A stretch of DNA of 64,000 nucleotides from Patiria pectinifera (GCA_029964075.1 CM057149.1:1808465-1872464), one strand, 5' to 3'. Shown: positions 35,701 through 45,178, counted from the stretch's first letter. Made by a program: numbers and translations. The notes: generated by a model not told the origin, from the letters alone.

Positions 35701-37185
35701 ACCAAATGAAAGGTTGCACTTTGTGCTTTCCAGTAGTGTACATGTATATAACTAGAATTTAATTTTGTATGACTTATATCACCTTTTCCTGGAGTGGGTC
35801 ACATACATGTATGGCAACTCAACACCAAAACAGTTGGACTCTGATTAATGGTTGTATGCTTGACCCCATGTAAAGCATAATCAGTTTACTAGTGCAGTCC
35901 TCACTCTTACAGAGTCAAACAAAACATGCAGTTGCATTTCAAAGGTTTGGGGTGGTTGGGGTTATCCAAGAAAAAAATAAACTGAGGTTTTTGACCAAAA
36001 AAAATGTTCAACCATATTCCATCTCACTGCCACATCACTCAAATGAAAGATCTTGTGCCCTTTAATTTGATACCACATTTGAGATATTGATGCTTGCAGT
36101 TTTGAAGATTTCATAATTTTTCCATTTTTCAGCCATGTCCACATTCTCATGGAATTGCCCATATGTATATTAGATTACACTTTTATTTTGCTGATTTCAG
36201 ACCAAAAACGACATACGTATGGCCTTTTATTTAAAAATCATTATTTTCCTCCTACCATGGCCACTTTTAGAAAACAAAGTTTTACATTAAAAAAATTCCA
36301 AGTTAATTAAATTGCTTGACAAACCAAGATTTTAGTCATTATGTAGGCTTTGGTTCATATGCCAGATGTGCCCATTTAGAAAAGAAGCTTGTGAAATGCC
36401 CCAAAGGGTAAATAAGTTTTGGTTTGAAATGAAACCATTCTGCCAACTCCCATATTATTGGCTGGAAAAAAATCGCACCCAGATTGCACGTTAAGCTAGA
36501 TTTCTGGTTTACTCCACCACCCAAAAAAGCAAAAAAACGTGTGACCCAATGTACAGCGTAGCAATACAGAGGCCACACAAGTGGGGCTAATCTCTGTATA
36601 TGCCCCAACTTTTTAATGTGATGGCCCCACCCTTAAAAGAATTGGGCAAATGGCATTAGGTGGTGTTGAACCATTGATCTCTATATAAAGACTGGATCAG
36701 TGTATGGAAAGCAGCAGAAGAAAGTTATTTGAAGCTACATCAGAGAGACCAGCTAGTGCTAGTGATCTATAAAGGACAAGTTGGCGTTCAAAATCCGCAT
36801 CAAATCTTGATACAGCGCATGCTGTATGTAGGCGTAGAACGTTCGTATATATCGGTGGCCATTTATTGAAGATTGGGGGCAAAGTGGTCAAATGCAAATT
36901 CAACTGTGTGACTGGTGTATGAGCATCTGCTATCCATATAGAGATCAGTGTGTTGAACTAGCTTGGGAAAGAGATTCAAAGATTACATCCGAAAATGCAT
37001 CATGGGCCCCATAAGCCCACTGACTATTTCTTTTTTTCCTCCAGTTGGGGTCTGTGGTGATGCGAGACAAATCCAAGGCCAACGCTGATGTCCAACTTCT
37101 TAGAGACCGCGACCAGATTAAAAGACTGAACTATGATGATATATGTGAATATGCTGGCAATATACATGATGAGGAAGATTACTAG
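14607..37185 (+). CDS. GPKOW: G-patch domain and KOW motifs-containing protein, ten exons
   Basis: GPKOW is a nuclear RNA-binding spliceosome factor, the animal counterpart of yeast Spp2. Its G-patch stimulates the helicase DHX16/Prp2. Coding exons: 14607-14770, 23028-23200, 25269-25408, 26372-26478, 28866-29067, 30417-30549, 32734-33082, 33661-33860, 35021-35106 and 37045-37185. They total 1695 nt and encode 564 residues, against about 476 in human. Visible parts are the N-terminal ISFGFTKKKK motif, LVIPLI (about 63-70), the G-patch (about 168-217, AMLRGMGWNEQEGIG), KOW1 (about 246-293, VLVRSGAHKNLYGKIEGVD), a long charged linker in exon 7 (307-422), DLRVRFID in exon 8, and KOW2 (about 508-525, VMIVAGKLRGQLGSVV). 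All junctions keep frame. Intron 8 has a GC donor and the exon 3 donor (GTCAGT) is weak. Extra length comes mainly from exon 7. Confidence 0.95.
14812..14883. mobile_element. Minimal TAGCCCC-family foldback with 9-bp duplication
   Basis: A 72-bp palindrome: GTGTGGCCGCGG and its mirror CCGCGGCCACAC, ending GGGGCTA. The direct repeat ATTTCTGCG flanks it (14803-14811 and 14884-14892). It inserted only about 40 bp inside GPKOW intron 1 from the splice donor. The left end has lost part of TAGCCCC. Confidence 0.8.
14912..16165. mobile_element. TGTCGA-family foldback element, copy A, 4-bp duplication
   Basis: The ends are TGTCGAACGC and GCGCTCGACA, flanked by CAGA on both sides (14908-14911 and 16166-16169). 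Both subterminal zones hold repeated palindromes CGCAAGTTTAAACTTGCG. The interior is AT-rich with no transposase. It is nearly identical over about 1.2 kb to copy B, with scattered differences and small indels. Confidence 0.85.
16239..18190. mobile_element. TAGCCCC-family large foldback with perfect 9-bp duplication
   Basis: TAGCCCCACTAGTGTGGCC is mirrored by GGCCACACTAGTGGGGCTA. The direct repeat GGTCTATTA flanks it exactly (16230-16238 and 18191-18199). It is the sister of 12993-14304. Its left arm was later split by TGTCGA copy B (16305-17563 region). Confidence 0.88.
16305..17562. mobile_element. TGTCGA-family foldback element, copy B, nested
   Basis: The ends lie at about 16302-16305 (GTGTCGAGCGC) and 17559-17566 (GCGCTCGACAC), with about one to four bases of uncertainty. 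The host foldback arm reads GGTACGCG on the left and CGCGCACTAC on the right, implying a CGCG duplication of the empty site GGTACGCGCACTAC. Subterminal TTTAAA palindromes are as in copy A. Confidence 0.82.
18207..20208. mobile_element. TGTCGA-family foldback element, copy C, inverted relative to A and B
   Basis: The ends are TGTCGAGCGC and GCGCTCGACA. The interior is the reverse complement of copies A and B, but more diverged and with extra sequence, including a 598-bp nested insert. The subterminal palindromes are partly decayed. Flanks CTCA and CTAC do not match cleanly, so it is probably an older insertion. Confidence 0.78.
18465..19062. mobile_element. Nested TIR element with GGGTAATCCTTA ends
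   Basis: GGGTAATCCTTA and TAAGGATTACCC form 12-bp terminal inverted repeats exactly where copy C departs from copies A and B. The interior contains a hairpin (about 18723-18832) with arms around CCAATCAGCATCG. No coding capacity. Confidence 0.7.
20222..21802. mobile_element. TAGCCCC-family foldback element, interrupted
   Basis: The left end is TAGCCCCATAAATGTGGCC and the right end is GGTCACATTGATGGGTCTA. The interior repeats the family's CTTCTAAAGC and CAGATGTCTATTTTTCGTG motifs. It is split by the CGGTCC-family element at 20266-20933. No clean duplication at its own ends. Confidence 0.65.
20266..20933. mobile_element. CGGTCC-family foldback with GTCAACAAGC units, 8-bp duplication
   Basis: The ends are CGGTCCCACTAAAATGCG and its mirror. 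The arms are made of 10-bp GTCAACAAGC-like units. Flanks CCGTAAAT and CTGTAAAT differ by one base. The interior has ACGCATGC motifs and CAAACAAGATGGCGGCCAAC. Sister copies are at 21807-22567 and 46958-47506. Confidence 0.8.
21807..22567. mobile_element. CGGTCC-family foldback, right end truncated
   Basis: Begins CGGTCCTACTTACTAAAATG followed by five or six GTCAACAAGC-type units. The right arm stops before the mirrored units. It is split by the 316-bp element at 22128-22443. The homologous interior is seen complete at 46958-47506. Confidence 0.7.
22128..22443. mobile_element. TAGCCCC-family foldback MITE with 9-bp duplication
   Basis: TAGCCCCACTTGTGTGGCC is mirrored by GGCCACACAAGTGGGGCTA. 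Flanks are GATGGTGGC (22119-22127) and GATGGCGGC (22444-22452). The uninterrupted site is visible in the sister element at about 47280. Both arms also share AGTAGGTTGG and CTCCTCAGTAG. Confidence 0.85.
23028..23200 (+). CDS. GPKOW: GPKOW exon 2
   Basis: Acceptor AGTGCAG; the first T completes Ser55. Encodes SIKPKEKEKPLVIPLIKHN and ends AVKEIIK with a split Asp. LVIPLI and the VKE-I motif align with human GPKOW. Donor AAAG|GTAAG. Confidence 0.93.
23529..24288. repeat. Old repeat bounded by CCTCCGCCAAGG and CCTCGCGGAGG
   Basis: The left edge is ACCTCCGCCAAGG and the right edge is CCTCCTCGCGGAGG. The right part includes AATTTCATGAAAATCCGTCC and CTGTTCACAAACAAACCAAC, phrases seen in widespread ancient animal repeats with CCTCC/GGAGG ends. 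The interior is diverged. It lies in GPKOW intron 2. Confidence 0.5.
24867..25084. mobile_element. TIR MITE with CAACAACGTCGTAT motifs
   Basis: CGTCGTGTCAGTGCAACAAG at the left is an inverted near-match of CTTGTTGCTCTGACCCGACG-type sequence at the right. The pairing includes TCGTAT. ATAA borders both sides. The motif GCAACAANGTCGTAT also repeats twice internally. Confidence 0.6.
25269..25408 (+). CDS. GPKOW: GPKOW exon 3
   Basis: Acceptor GTTCTCAG. Encodes DAAQYNEEREGRGNEDLNLT then IPILMQNRVPEG and ends IRPDA. The IPxxxQ element matches the family. The donor GCA|GTCAGT is weak, but it is the one that keeps phase with exon 4 and gives a family-like join. Confidence 0.88.
26372..26478 (+). CDS. 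GPKOW: GPKOW exon 4: G-patch, first half
   Basis: Encodes ASSADYNQVPIEQFGMAMLR then GMGWNEQEGIGAKMK. The GMGW and GIG glycines are the G-patch signature. Acceptor CCAACAG, donor AAAAA|GTAAGA. Confidence 0.96.
26526..27540. mobile_element. TIR element with GTCCGCACTGGAC ends, 1.0 kb
   Basis: The ends are GCCCTGTCCGCACTGGAC and mirrored GTCCAGTGCGGACACGGC, flanked by TTTA on both sides (26522-26525 and 27541-27544). AAGTCCAGTGCGGACA and close variants recur inside (about 26590, 26730 and 27450). No intact transposase is seen. It lies in GPKOW intron 4. Confidence 0.75.
28866..29067 (+). CDS. GPKOW: GPKOW exon 5: G-patch end and KOW1 start
   Basis: Encodes VVKPIEAVLRPKGQGLGADR, a basic stretch with KKRLRKLKPGDKK, then KGVGVLVRSGAHKNLYGK. 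RPKGLGLGA and GxHKxLYGK match the family. Acceptor TTGTAG, donor AAG|GTACAT, phase 0 into exon 6. Confidence 0.95.
30417..30549 (+). CDS. GPKOW: GPKOW exon 6: KOW1 completion
   Basis: Encodes IEGVDEDNARLVIKLAISGQ, then AVTLSQYNVKIVDKEEYKRF and SKDL. This matches VEGLDPDNVRAMVRL of human GPKOW. Donor TTGA|GTAAGT, phase 1. Confidence 0.95.
30620..31140 (-). pseudogene. Non-LTR retrotransposon endonuclease fragment
   Basis: The minus strand reads YVWLLGDFNLPDIDW, the GDFN signature of APE-type endonucleases of CR1/L2-like elements, then MLDLVFTTTKT. An upstream piece, QLVISEILYVLLASIDNV, fits the preceding part with an intervening stop. The N-terminal region and reverse transcriptase are absent. 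It is a truncated relic in GPKOW intron 6. Confidence 0.75.
32734..33082 (+). CDS. GPKOW: GPKOW exon 7: charged linker
   Basis: About 116 residues rich in Arg, Lys, Glu, Asp and Ser (for example ESRRNEKDRERSKHGHQRED), ending KKRRKIQDKYD. The family has a charged, variable linker here. This one is long and RS/RD-like, with a likely nuclear localisation signal KKRRK. Acceptor TTTCAG, donor CAG|GTGAGT. Confidence 0.9.
33661..33860 (+). CDS. GPKOW: GPKOW exon 8
   Basis: Encodes SDSGSYNTPSANAQSREQSY then WLRPDLRVRFIDRQYKKGRY and CTCRTEDGRILE. WLxxDLRVRF and CRTxxGRxLE are family signatures. The exon ends GGAAG|GCAAGA. Only this GC donor keeps phase with exon 9 and fits the protein family. Confidence 0.93.
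33861..35020 (+). other. GC-AG intron 8 of GPKOW
   Basis: The intron begins GCAAGA after GGAAG and ends TTTTGACAG. No GT near the exon end gives an in-frame, family-consistent join. The strong flanking AG and following AAG are what GC donors usually show. Confidence 0.8.
33928..34266. mobile_element. Foldback with two opposed tRNA-like B boxes
   Basis: GGGTTTTGCCCTTCACCTGT at the left is mirrored by sequence ending GCGAAGGGCAACATCCC at the right. The arms share TATTTATAAACACT-like pairing. GGGACTCGAACCC (about 34018) and GGGTTCAAGTCCC (about 34157) are B-box-like and face opposite ways. It lies in GPKOW intron 8. Confidence 0.6.
35021..35106 (+). CDS. GPKOW: GPKOW exon 9: KOW2 start
   Basis: Encodes DIDQSMLETLIPRGDMACVM then IVAGKLRGQ. 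MLETLIP matches the human MLETLVP. Donor ACAG|GTACAA, phase 0. Confidence 0.94.
36549..36592. repeat. Solo right arm of a TAGCCCC-family foldback
   Basis: The right arm of the family is recognised by AGCAATACAGAGGCCACACA and the end GTGGGGCTA. No left arm is found nearby. Partial relic in GPKOW intron 9. Confidence 0.6.
37045..37185 (+). CDS. GPKOW: GPKOW exon 10: KOW2 end and C-terminus
   Basis: Encodes LGSVVMRDKSKANADVQLLR, then LNYDDICEYAGNIHDEEDY and TAG. It ends in an acidic tail, as in vertebrates (YDAICQYMG then acidic). Acceptor CCTCCAG. Confidence 0.95.
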   Translation: MGSVVMRDKSKANADVQLLRDRDQIKRLNYDDICEYAGNIHDEEDY

Positions 37186-37478
37186 GTTGTATTTTAAACA
37201 GAAATCAGATTGTGAAAAAAGAGGATGTGTAAAAAAAATGGACAGACAGATCTTGTAATTAGTCACCCTACAGCTATTTTTGAACAACACGTTTTTAGTG
37301 TGGTCACATTAGTACACTGAGGGGCTACCATACTAAAGTATCATTTCTTTCAAGTGGTACATAATTGCATAAGGAATGAATTGCTGGCCAGCAATTGTGT
37401 CTCATGATAAAATACAGAAGAATCTCATTCTCCTTCACCAGAACAAAAACTTGCAGCTCATTAGCAGTTGGATTCTCC

Positions 37479-37484
37479 AATAAA
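37479..37484 (+). promoter_or_regulatory. Possible GPKOW poly(A) signal
   Basis: AATAAA lies 294 bp after the GPKOW stop and is the first canonical hexamer there. ATTAAA near 38029 is an alternative. Usage is inferred. Confidence 0.45.
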
Positions 37485-37560
37485 ATTAGCAGTGCATTGA
37501 TAAACACAAGTGGTTCGGCTTTCGTTCAGTTTAAGTACAGTTATCGTTCAAGTACAATTA

Positions 37561-37732
37561 CAGTCAAGTCTCGTTAATACAAACTCGTTCGGACCTAGCC
37601 AAATTGTTTGTTATATCAGAATTTTGTATTAAGAGGAACATCAGTCCCATTCATTGTGCACATAAACGCACATTCGGGACTAAGGCTTTATGTTTGTTAT
37701 AACCAGAATTTTGTACTAACGAGATTCGACTG
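37561..37732. mobile_element. pogo/Tigger-like MITE
   Basis: CAGTCAAGTCTCGTTAATAC is mirrored by ACTAACGAGATTCGACTG, and TA flanks both sides (37559-37560 and 37733-37734). At 172 bp it matches the size and end pattern of pogo-type MITEs. It lies in or near the GPKOW 3' UTR. Confidence 0.8.
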
Positions 37733-40700
37733 TACATGTAAGTCAAGAACAATTATCGAAGGTGCGAGAAGCACCAGCTGTACATTGTAAATGCATGGAA
37801 GTATAAACTTTCAATATTTTTGAAATTTTGTTAGTGTTTTTGCTGTAAGAGATGTGAAAACCTTCCATTATTTAAATCCAAACTTAAATCGAATTTACTA
37901 TCAAATTATAATAGCTCAGATTAATCTTCTTACTGGGTTACTATGTATTTCTTTTTTTCTGATCAGCAATATTATGTATTTCCGTGTGTTATGTACAATT
38001 TAAAATTTATACGTTCAATTGTTTTTCATTAAATGTTTGTATTAATCCATGTTAAAGGGGACCTCTACTCGACAAGCTCCGCTTTTTGGGGATCCCCTTC
38101 CACCATCTCTAATTAGAAAATAATGCGCTCAAAGTGTATAAATATATTTTGTAAAACAAGCTCGAACTTTATAATACCCAAAACTACATGTATGTATTTA
38201 TGCCTTGTCACTGAATGAAATGAGATGTGGTAAAAATAGTAACGAATGGATGAAAAGAATCATCAGTCGTATCCATGGGTAAATAGAGGGGGGGTAAATG
38301 GGGGGCATGGCCAACGGGGGCCATGCCCCCAATAAACCCATTTGTTTTTAATTTTAATGCAGGCATCGAGTACACCACCATCTTTTCCTCAAAAAAATTG
38401 GGTTAAAGTGGTCAGAAATTGCCTCAGATCACACCACAGAGCATCTAGAATCCAAAAAAATTGTCAGGCCCTTGAATAAGCGGGCCCCAAACCCCACGCA
38501 GTCATTTTTTTTGACCCACTTTTTGGGGACCACATATTTTTTGCCCCCCCCCCCAAAAAAATTGTGTTCTGGATCCGCCCTTTGTGTGCATTGAGTGGCA
38601 TTCACAGCCCAGATCTCAGCAAGTATGTGAAGAGATTAAAGGGCCCATATGGGCAAGATAATTTTGAAAATGCAACCTTTTAGTCCCATTTAATCTTATT
38701 TTCAATTTCGTTTCGCCATTTTGAAGGGTATTTTGGTGCCTTTTGGTTTTTATAGTTATGTTTGTCCATATTCGTATTAAAGCAAAACTGTAGTGTCATT
38801 TCGGGCAGAAATCTCAATGTTACAGCTATTTCAGCGCAAAAAGTTGCTAATAAGTTTGAATATTTTGCTGTCATTTACTTTCGTTTCTTTGGTGATTCAT
38901 TGTTGGGCAAGTAACATGTACATGGCAGTAAGCCAATGAGCAACACTTTCTCACAAATCAGGCGTGGATCGGGGAGGGGGGGGGGGTTAAAAAAACAGGT
39001 CTGTCAACATATTTTTTTCATGGAAATTCCTTAAAAATAAGGCAACACCCCCCCCAAACAAATTGTACTGTGAATAATGTCTGCCTGTGCACAAACTACG
39101 GACAGAGCCAGCTGGATTTGTACACTATTCTGTAATATAGTGTTCATAATAGTCGAACAGCACCCCCATTGAAAGTATAGTGCAAGCCCCCCCTCCCCCC
39201 CCCCCATTGGTTTTAGAGGCCAAGTGTATTAAGGAGAAAAAAAAATCCTGTCTACATTTCAGATTTTGTTGCTGATGAAACCCCCCCTGCAAAAATTCCT
39301 TCATCCGCCCCTGCAAATGTTTTCAATGAGCAAATTTTGGCTTTCAATTTGAACAGAAAATGCTTTAACTGAACAGTGCCTTCCTGAAATGACATCACAG
39401 CAACAGCATCCTCAGTTGTCCAGAAAAGCATGAAGAATTTTTTATGTGAAGTGCACTTTTCAATAAAATTAACCAATAAGGGATGTCAAACAGTTTTCAT
39501 ACATGTAAGAGGAGTAGAAAGTTGCGCAAAATGTGTGCCCAAGAAAAATTCCTCGCATTGCCATTTAAGCCCACAAATGTGGATGAACTCAACCAATTCT
39601 GCCAAGAGGATTGACCGTTCATAAACTTATGTCCCACAGTACATATTGTATTCAGCCAGAAACTTGTGGATGGCTATATCAGAAGTATTTTATTGCACTT
39701 AAATGGTCAAGGTTGAAAGAAGTATTTTCTATAGATGAACCACAAATTCAAGCGCAATGTTTGTGACACAAGAGCACACATTTCAGTAGATTTATCACAG
39801 AGAAAAGTTCCAGGAACAGTTTGAATTTATGTAACAGTTTCACATGATTTCCTGTGAAGGTCACTGTATGCAAACTTCTGACTACTACTTATTTTCACCT
39901 TCACCATGTACCAAAAAAAGCTGCAGGTTAATTTTTTTTGCCTAAACAAATTGCACAGCCTAGCTTCCTAAAACACCGAGATGGCCTTTCAGAAGGCTGT
40001 TCCAGGTTTCTACAGCAATCTTCAGGCAACTCCTGTCATAGTATTCATCACAAGCTATCATGACTTTTTGAGTGAGTGGTAAAAAAATGCAAGGAGAATC
40101 GAGCCAAGACCATACACCCCTGTACTATGTTTGTATGTATTCTCTGTTCAATTTTCCTTGTGGCTTCACCACTCAGTAAAAAAATAATGTACGATCAATG
40201 GCCTTGTCAAAAGGCTAAACCCCAGCTGTACTGTCTAAGCTGCGCTGAGGTTTTTGAGGACGACAACTGTAGCAGGATGAGTTCAGGTAACAAAGAACAC
40301 TCTCTTGTTGTACCTGCAGCAATGTATCTAGGTCTATACCTTCAAAATAAATCTTCAAGATCCAATCATTACCTACAGACAGGACACCCTTTCTGATAAC
40401 ATTCACGTCTGGCCGACCTCATTAGAAATGAACCCGTTCCATCAATAATGGAATCATACCATGAAACAACTCATGATGCCATCTTAATTGCCCTCAGCCA
40501 TAAACCCCATGCCCCAGCACTCCTTCAATTGGACCCAACAATGCCTCATCGTTAAGGTCATGCAGCTCCATTTATGTCGTTAATAGGACAAAAATACTCG
40601 ACTTTCTATGGCCAATTTTAGGCCTTTGTTCCAACCAAGCTTTGAACAGATGGCATTCAACACCAGCCTGAATTTAATGGCAGTAAGGAATGCAGCTGAA

Positions 40701-40974
40701 CAAAAGATATTCCACAGACTGGAGTGCCTCTGTGGACTGCACCCACTCTCCCCACCTTTTGTTTAAAATCATGACAGTAGAAACCAGGATTTTGATTTGT
40801 GGCTTGTTGGACCCGTAATTCCATATCGCCATGTGTATGGGTCTACTCTAGGCTTGTGTTTGATTTTAAAATCTATTTATCTTTGACCTTTTATTCCTTG
40901 GGAAGTAAAGTGTAGAGTTCTGATAACTTTGCATTGTTTCCTACCTCCATGGTCTAATTTATAGGTTATGGAGG
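37733..40974. other. Intergenic DNA between GPKOW and the DCC gene
   Basis: No gene is recognised. It contains hAT-like MITE fragments with GGATCCGCC ends (near 38280-38582 and 39280-39315) and many homopolymer runs. A few coding-looking minus-strand pieces near 39960-40780 are too short and stop-interrupted to call. Confidence 0.5.
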
Positions 40975-41945
40975 TGTTGTGCCCATTCTTGAAAATCACG
41001 CATTCTCGAAAATGAGCGCGCATTCTTAAGAATGAGCGCCCATTCTTGAAAATGAGCGCTCATTCTTGAAAATGAGCGCTCATTCTTAAGATTGGGTGGG
41101 AATACCACGTGCACAATTTATGAATTTTGCCCAATCTTAACAAACATTGCACGACATAATTATGTTAAATTAATTGTATAGCGGTTAAAAGGGAAACAAT
41201 TCATATAAAGAGGAAAGAAAATGTTCCATGCTTTTGTACTCGTATAACTACGATAATTTGAATCAAATTAAACCTGTTATTATTGCTTTTTCCTGCCTAC
41301 TTATGGGAAGTTTTGTAATAACGGAGGACTGGGAACTAGTCTGGGAAGTGCTTTGTTTAGGCTAGACAAGTACAGGTCCCTGTATGTATCATATGCATGA
41401 CACGAAAAAAAAACGATGTCCAGAAGCTGCCAAAATTGCTCTTTTGACTAGATAGAATCCAGCTCTGCGACGTTATGGTGGGGTGTGAACAATAAATTGG
41501 TGGCAATTTAAATGGGAAATAGCATTAGCGCTATGGGATGTCGCAGTATTCATTCTCATTCTTCACAATCTTCATTCTTACGTCCCCCCCCCCCTCTTTT
41601 ATTATCCAAAAAATCTGAATTCTTTCTTATTTATTCTTATTTTTCCCCCGGTCCCCTCCCCAATACGCGTATACTTTTCATATCCACTCTATTTTTCAGC
41701 GCCTTGCGTTACGTTGCAACAGTATAATTATTAAGAATCAGTGAACGAGGATTCAGCTAGACTTGCCAAGCGCAGCCGGTGCTCGGCATCGACAAGACCG
41801 TTATCTTGTCGCGCATTCTCAAGAATGTGCGCTCAATCTGGAAGAGTTATTTTTTGCCAAGATTGAGCAAGGATCCAGTTGCACATTCTCGAGAATGTGC
41901 CTGCCCATTTTCGAGAATGCGTGATTTTCAAGAATGGGCACAACA
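40975..41945. mobile_element. Foldback with 20-bp GAATGAGCGC units, TGT...ACA ends
   Basis: The ends TGTTGTGCCCATTCTTG and CAAGAATGGGCACAACA are perfect inverted matches, and the pairing continues through ATCACGCATTCTCGAAAATG. The left arm is a tandem of about four 20-bp units such as TCATTCTTGAAAATGAGCGC, each nearly palindromic. Flanks GAGG and GAAA may be a decayed 4-bp duplication. No transposase. Confidence 0.8.
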
Positions 41946-42309
41946 GAAACAGTACCTTTATGTTCCGTATCACGGCCACCTCAGATTTAAAACTTTAATC
42001 CTTTCATTCAAATAGAAAGATATTATTCGCCTTAGTGTCATCACTGGTGGCCCTGGTGAGTACGGAATCTCACCAAATGGGATCAAGTAAACTCTAAGGA
42101 GGGAGCATCTCAGATTGAAAACTTATTCAAAACATCATCTTAAATTCAGTTAAATATACAATATCTTCAACAATGCTACAAACCTCCAAATGGGGTTACT
42201 CAATGCGGACGTGCGGACACGCACCCACTTGACGCCACAACACAATCGGACATGAAAATGAAAGCACGCCCCGGTAGCTTGGACATGTTGGAACATCCAG
42301 CTTGCATGG

Positions 42310-42380
42310 CTTGAGCCTTGAGGCTCATGACGGGGAGATTCGCCATGTCCATGACGAATCTCCCCGTCATGAGCCTAAAA
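42310..42380. repeat. Perfect hairpin
   Basis: AGGCTCATGACGGGGAGATT and its exact complement face each other around a loop of about 12 bases (CCATGTCCATGA). The stem is at least 22 bp. It may be a tiny foldback remnant. Confidence 0.75.
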
Positions 42381-42837
42381 GCTGGGGTTTCCAGGCTAGT
42401 AAAAGCGCGCGAAACTGAAAAAGAACGACGTACGTCATGTACGTACAACCAACCAAAGGATAGACCCAACCAACCAAAATATAGAGTAGGAAAAATGCCG
42501 GAAAAATGTTCTACTATAGTTCACAGATATGACAGATAACACGTCTTCGCTCGCGAGAACAGGAAACGATAATGCCGTTAAAACGCGGTACAATGTACAT
42601 GTACATACAATGCGCGTATACATCCGATCCGGCCCGGTCCATGCGCATATCATATGCATGGCGCCGGCGATGAAGATGAACATGTAGTTGATGCTGGTCT
42701 GCCCAGTTAAATCCTGTCCCAACTACGGTGTTGCAGTTGGGCCGGCCCAACTCCGTGCAACCCGGATGACATTGATGATGACATCGACATCGCTCTCTAC
42801 CCATCTTTCATGTAGTCAATCGGTGGGAGACCAGACG

Positions 42838-43110
42838 GGGGAGGGTCATGGCCTAGCGGTTAAGAACACCGGACTCATGCTCTGGTGTTTCAGAGGCAAC
42901 AGTGGCGTGGGTTCGAGCCCGCCGGGTGGACACTGGTGCCCGTGAGCAAGGCACTTAACCATTATTTTTTCGTCCTTCGGATGGGACGTAAAGCCGTAGG
43001 TCCCGTGTGTTGTGTAATCCAATGCACACAAAGGAACCCAGTGACACTTATCGCTAAGAGAAGGGGTTTGCCCCGGTGTTTCTGGTCTCCAGTACAACTT
43101 CCACGCGGAA
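42838..43110 (+). mobile_element. tRNA-derived SINE with conserved central domain
   Basis: A-box region TGGCCTAGCGGTTAAGAAC (about 42849) and B box GGTTCGAGCCC (42910-42920) lie about 60 bp apart. They are followed by GCAAGGCACTTAACC and TTCGGATGGGACGTAAAGCC, phrases common in SINEs of many marine animals. The tail near 43130 is unclear. The SINE family name is left open. Confidence 0.75.
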
Positions 43111-43369
43111 TATTTAGGAGTTGAACCAACCAAGAACCAAGAAGGGGGGGGGGGATGTTTTCCTACTTTTTAAATAAATTTTGTAGTGTGTGAATATCGC
43201 ATAAAAATTTATTTATTCCATTTGATCTGCTTTTTTCGTGAGCTAGCGGCGGTCCTATAGCCAGGATTTCAGTTGGGCGGGGGCTAGCAGGGCGTATTGA
43301 TAATAACTCCCTGCTTTATGATGTAGCCACGGAGGATAGGAAGCCACGGAACTATTATCATTCAGTGGC

Positions 43370-44960
43370 GCATCCCGAGCTGAGGGAGGGTGGGGTGGAC
43401 CCCGCTGGCCTTGATCCCCCAAGAGGGTTTAAAAAAAAATAAAAAAATTTAGTCCCACGATTTGACCTTGGTGATATGTGTGTAGCCTATTTTCGAGTTG
43501 TAAAATAGGGGTGTAAGTGGCGCCACCAACGTCAAAATAGTCCGCCCTCTGCGGCCAAAAAGCCAAATCCCGGGTGTGTCACTGTAGTCATTTTGTATAA
43601 TGCCGCGCCCATATCGTAGCCAAGAGGAGGGGGTTAGGAGGCATGGCCCCCTGCTGTAACAAAAATAAAAATATGTAATACAAAAATTGTAAAGACATTT
43701 TACCAAAACCCGACGCTAATTACGAGTATGTGTATTTGGTTGTCCGAAATTCATGCAATGCCTTTTGCTCTCCAAAAAGCTTTAAAACTTTTGCTCAAAT
43801 AAGTTCAGGGGAAAGGGGCCAGTGATCGCCTCAGATTGTTCCACAGAGCAGCAGTGGCGGTTCTACGGGGGCCTTTAGCCCCCAAAATTTGTCTAGCCCA
43901 CCCCCCCCCCCAAAAAAAAATTCCAATGCACTAGCAAAATGTAAGAATTTGACGTACACGGGAACGGTCTCCCCCTAAATGAGAAGGTTGCATTTGTACA
44001 CTTTTAGTTAATATAGTGTGCCTGATTGTAGGATTTTATCAGCGCGGCTCCCCATTGAAAATATTAGCACTAGCCCCCAGTATTGATTTTCAGAGGCCTA
44101 AGTGTACGGAGAAAATTACCTGTCTACATTTCAGCACGCCTCCCTGAAAACATTCTGGATCCACCTTGCTAGCCCCCCAAAAATATTGGCTCTAGAGAAC
44201 CGCGCCTGCAGAGCAGCTTGAATCCAAAATTTCCTTTGAACTGTTTTGCACGAAGTAAAATCAGGCAATACAAAGGAATCAAAAACATACTAGGCCCCCC
44301 AAAAAAGTCTCCGGTTTCTGGTATGCGCGCGTGTCCGCAAAATGAAAAAGTATTTTTTTCAATGAAAGATGATGTCTCAAAACCGCCAAACTCACTGGTT
44401 TGACTGGAATCCTGCTGTTGCACCATTTTAACGTGTTTTTAGATTGGGTTATGGTCGAGAATAAGCTTTATGTGGCCTCTCTGGACTCCCATATATTTGC
44501 ACTAAGTTTAGTCGGGCACCATTAACAGTCATCAGCCGACATTTGAAGCAAAAACATCAGGTAAAAAAAAAAAAGCCGCGTCGCCGCACCACTTTTTGGG
44601 CAAGCTCCATACCAGAAACCGGAGACTTTTTTTTGGCCTAAGGCAAAATAAAAATTGAAGGGGCGCTTTCCCCGGAAAAAAAGGAAAAAGAGTCAAAGTC
44701 ATAGTGGTGTAAATTTAATGGGTTGGGTTGGGGGGGGGGGCAAATGTCCCTGCCCCCCTCTTAAACTGATAAATCGAGAATATGTCGAGAAATACAAGAT
44801 TTTTTTGGGGGGGGGAAATATGTTTTGCCCCCTTCTAGAAAAAAATCCTGGCGACGCCCATGGACAGACTGATCGACCTACAGACAGACAGACTGACCGA
44901 CCGCACTTATGATGTGCCATCCAAACTACACATTTTACGTGTACATGTAGTTGGGACGTC
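43370..44960. repeat. Cluster of degraded G/C-run MITE copies
   Basis: Several overlapping fragments of the GGATCCGCC and GGCGACGCCCATG families with poly-C and poly-G runs. One right end, CCTGGCGACGCCCATGG, is at about 44848-44864. AAAAGTCTCCGGTTTCTGGT (about 44305) recurs inverted near 44612. No gene is seen. Confidence 0.5.
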
Positions 44961-45178
44961 CCAACTATAGTTGGGATCGAAGTCGTATTTGGGGTGTAGC
45001 ATTGAGCTCACAGCACCACTGTTCGCGCTGCCCTTGGCACAAAGTTAACTCTTGGTGGCGCGTGACATGTAACGATAAGTTACATAACTCGAAAGTAAAC
45101 AAGTGGCTTGTTTGATGGATTAATGTTGCCATATAATTATCTTCCAATATCCGAGTTTTACCCACTAAAAAAGGCACT

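Noticed and set aside
39960..40780. Minus-strand pieces that look coding (for example EYYDRSCLKIAVETWNSLLK)
   Set aside because: The pieces are in different frames, stop-interrupted, match no family I recognise and lack convincing splice sites.
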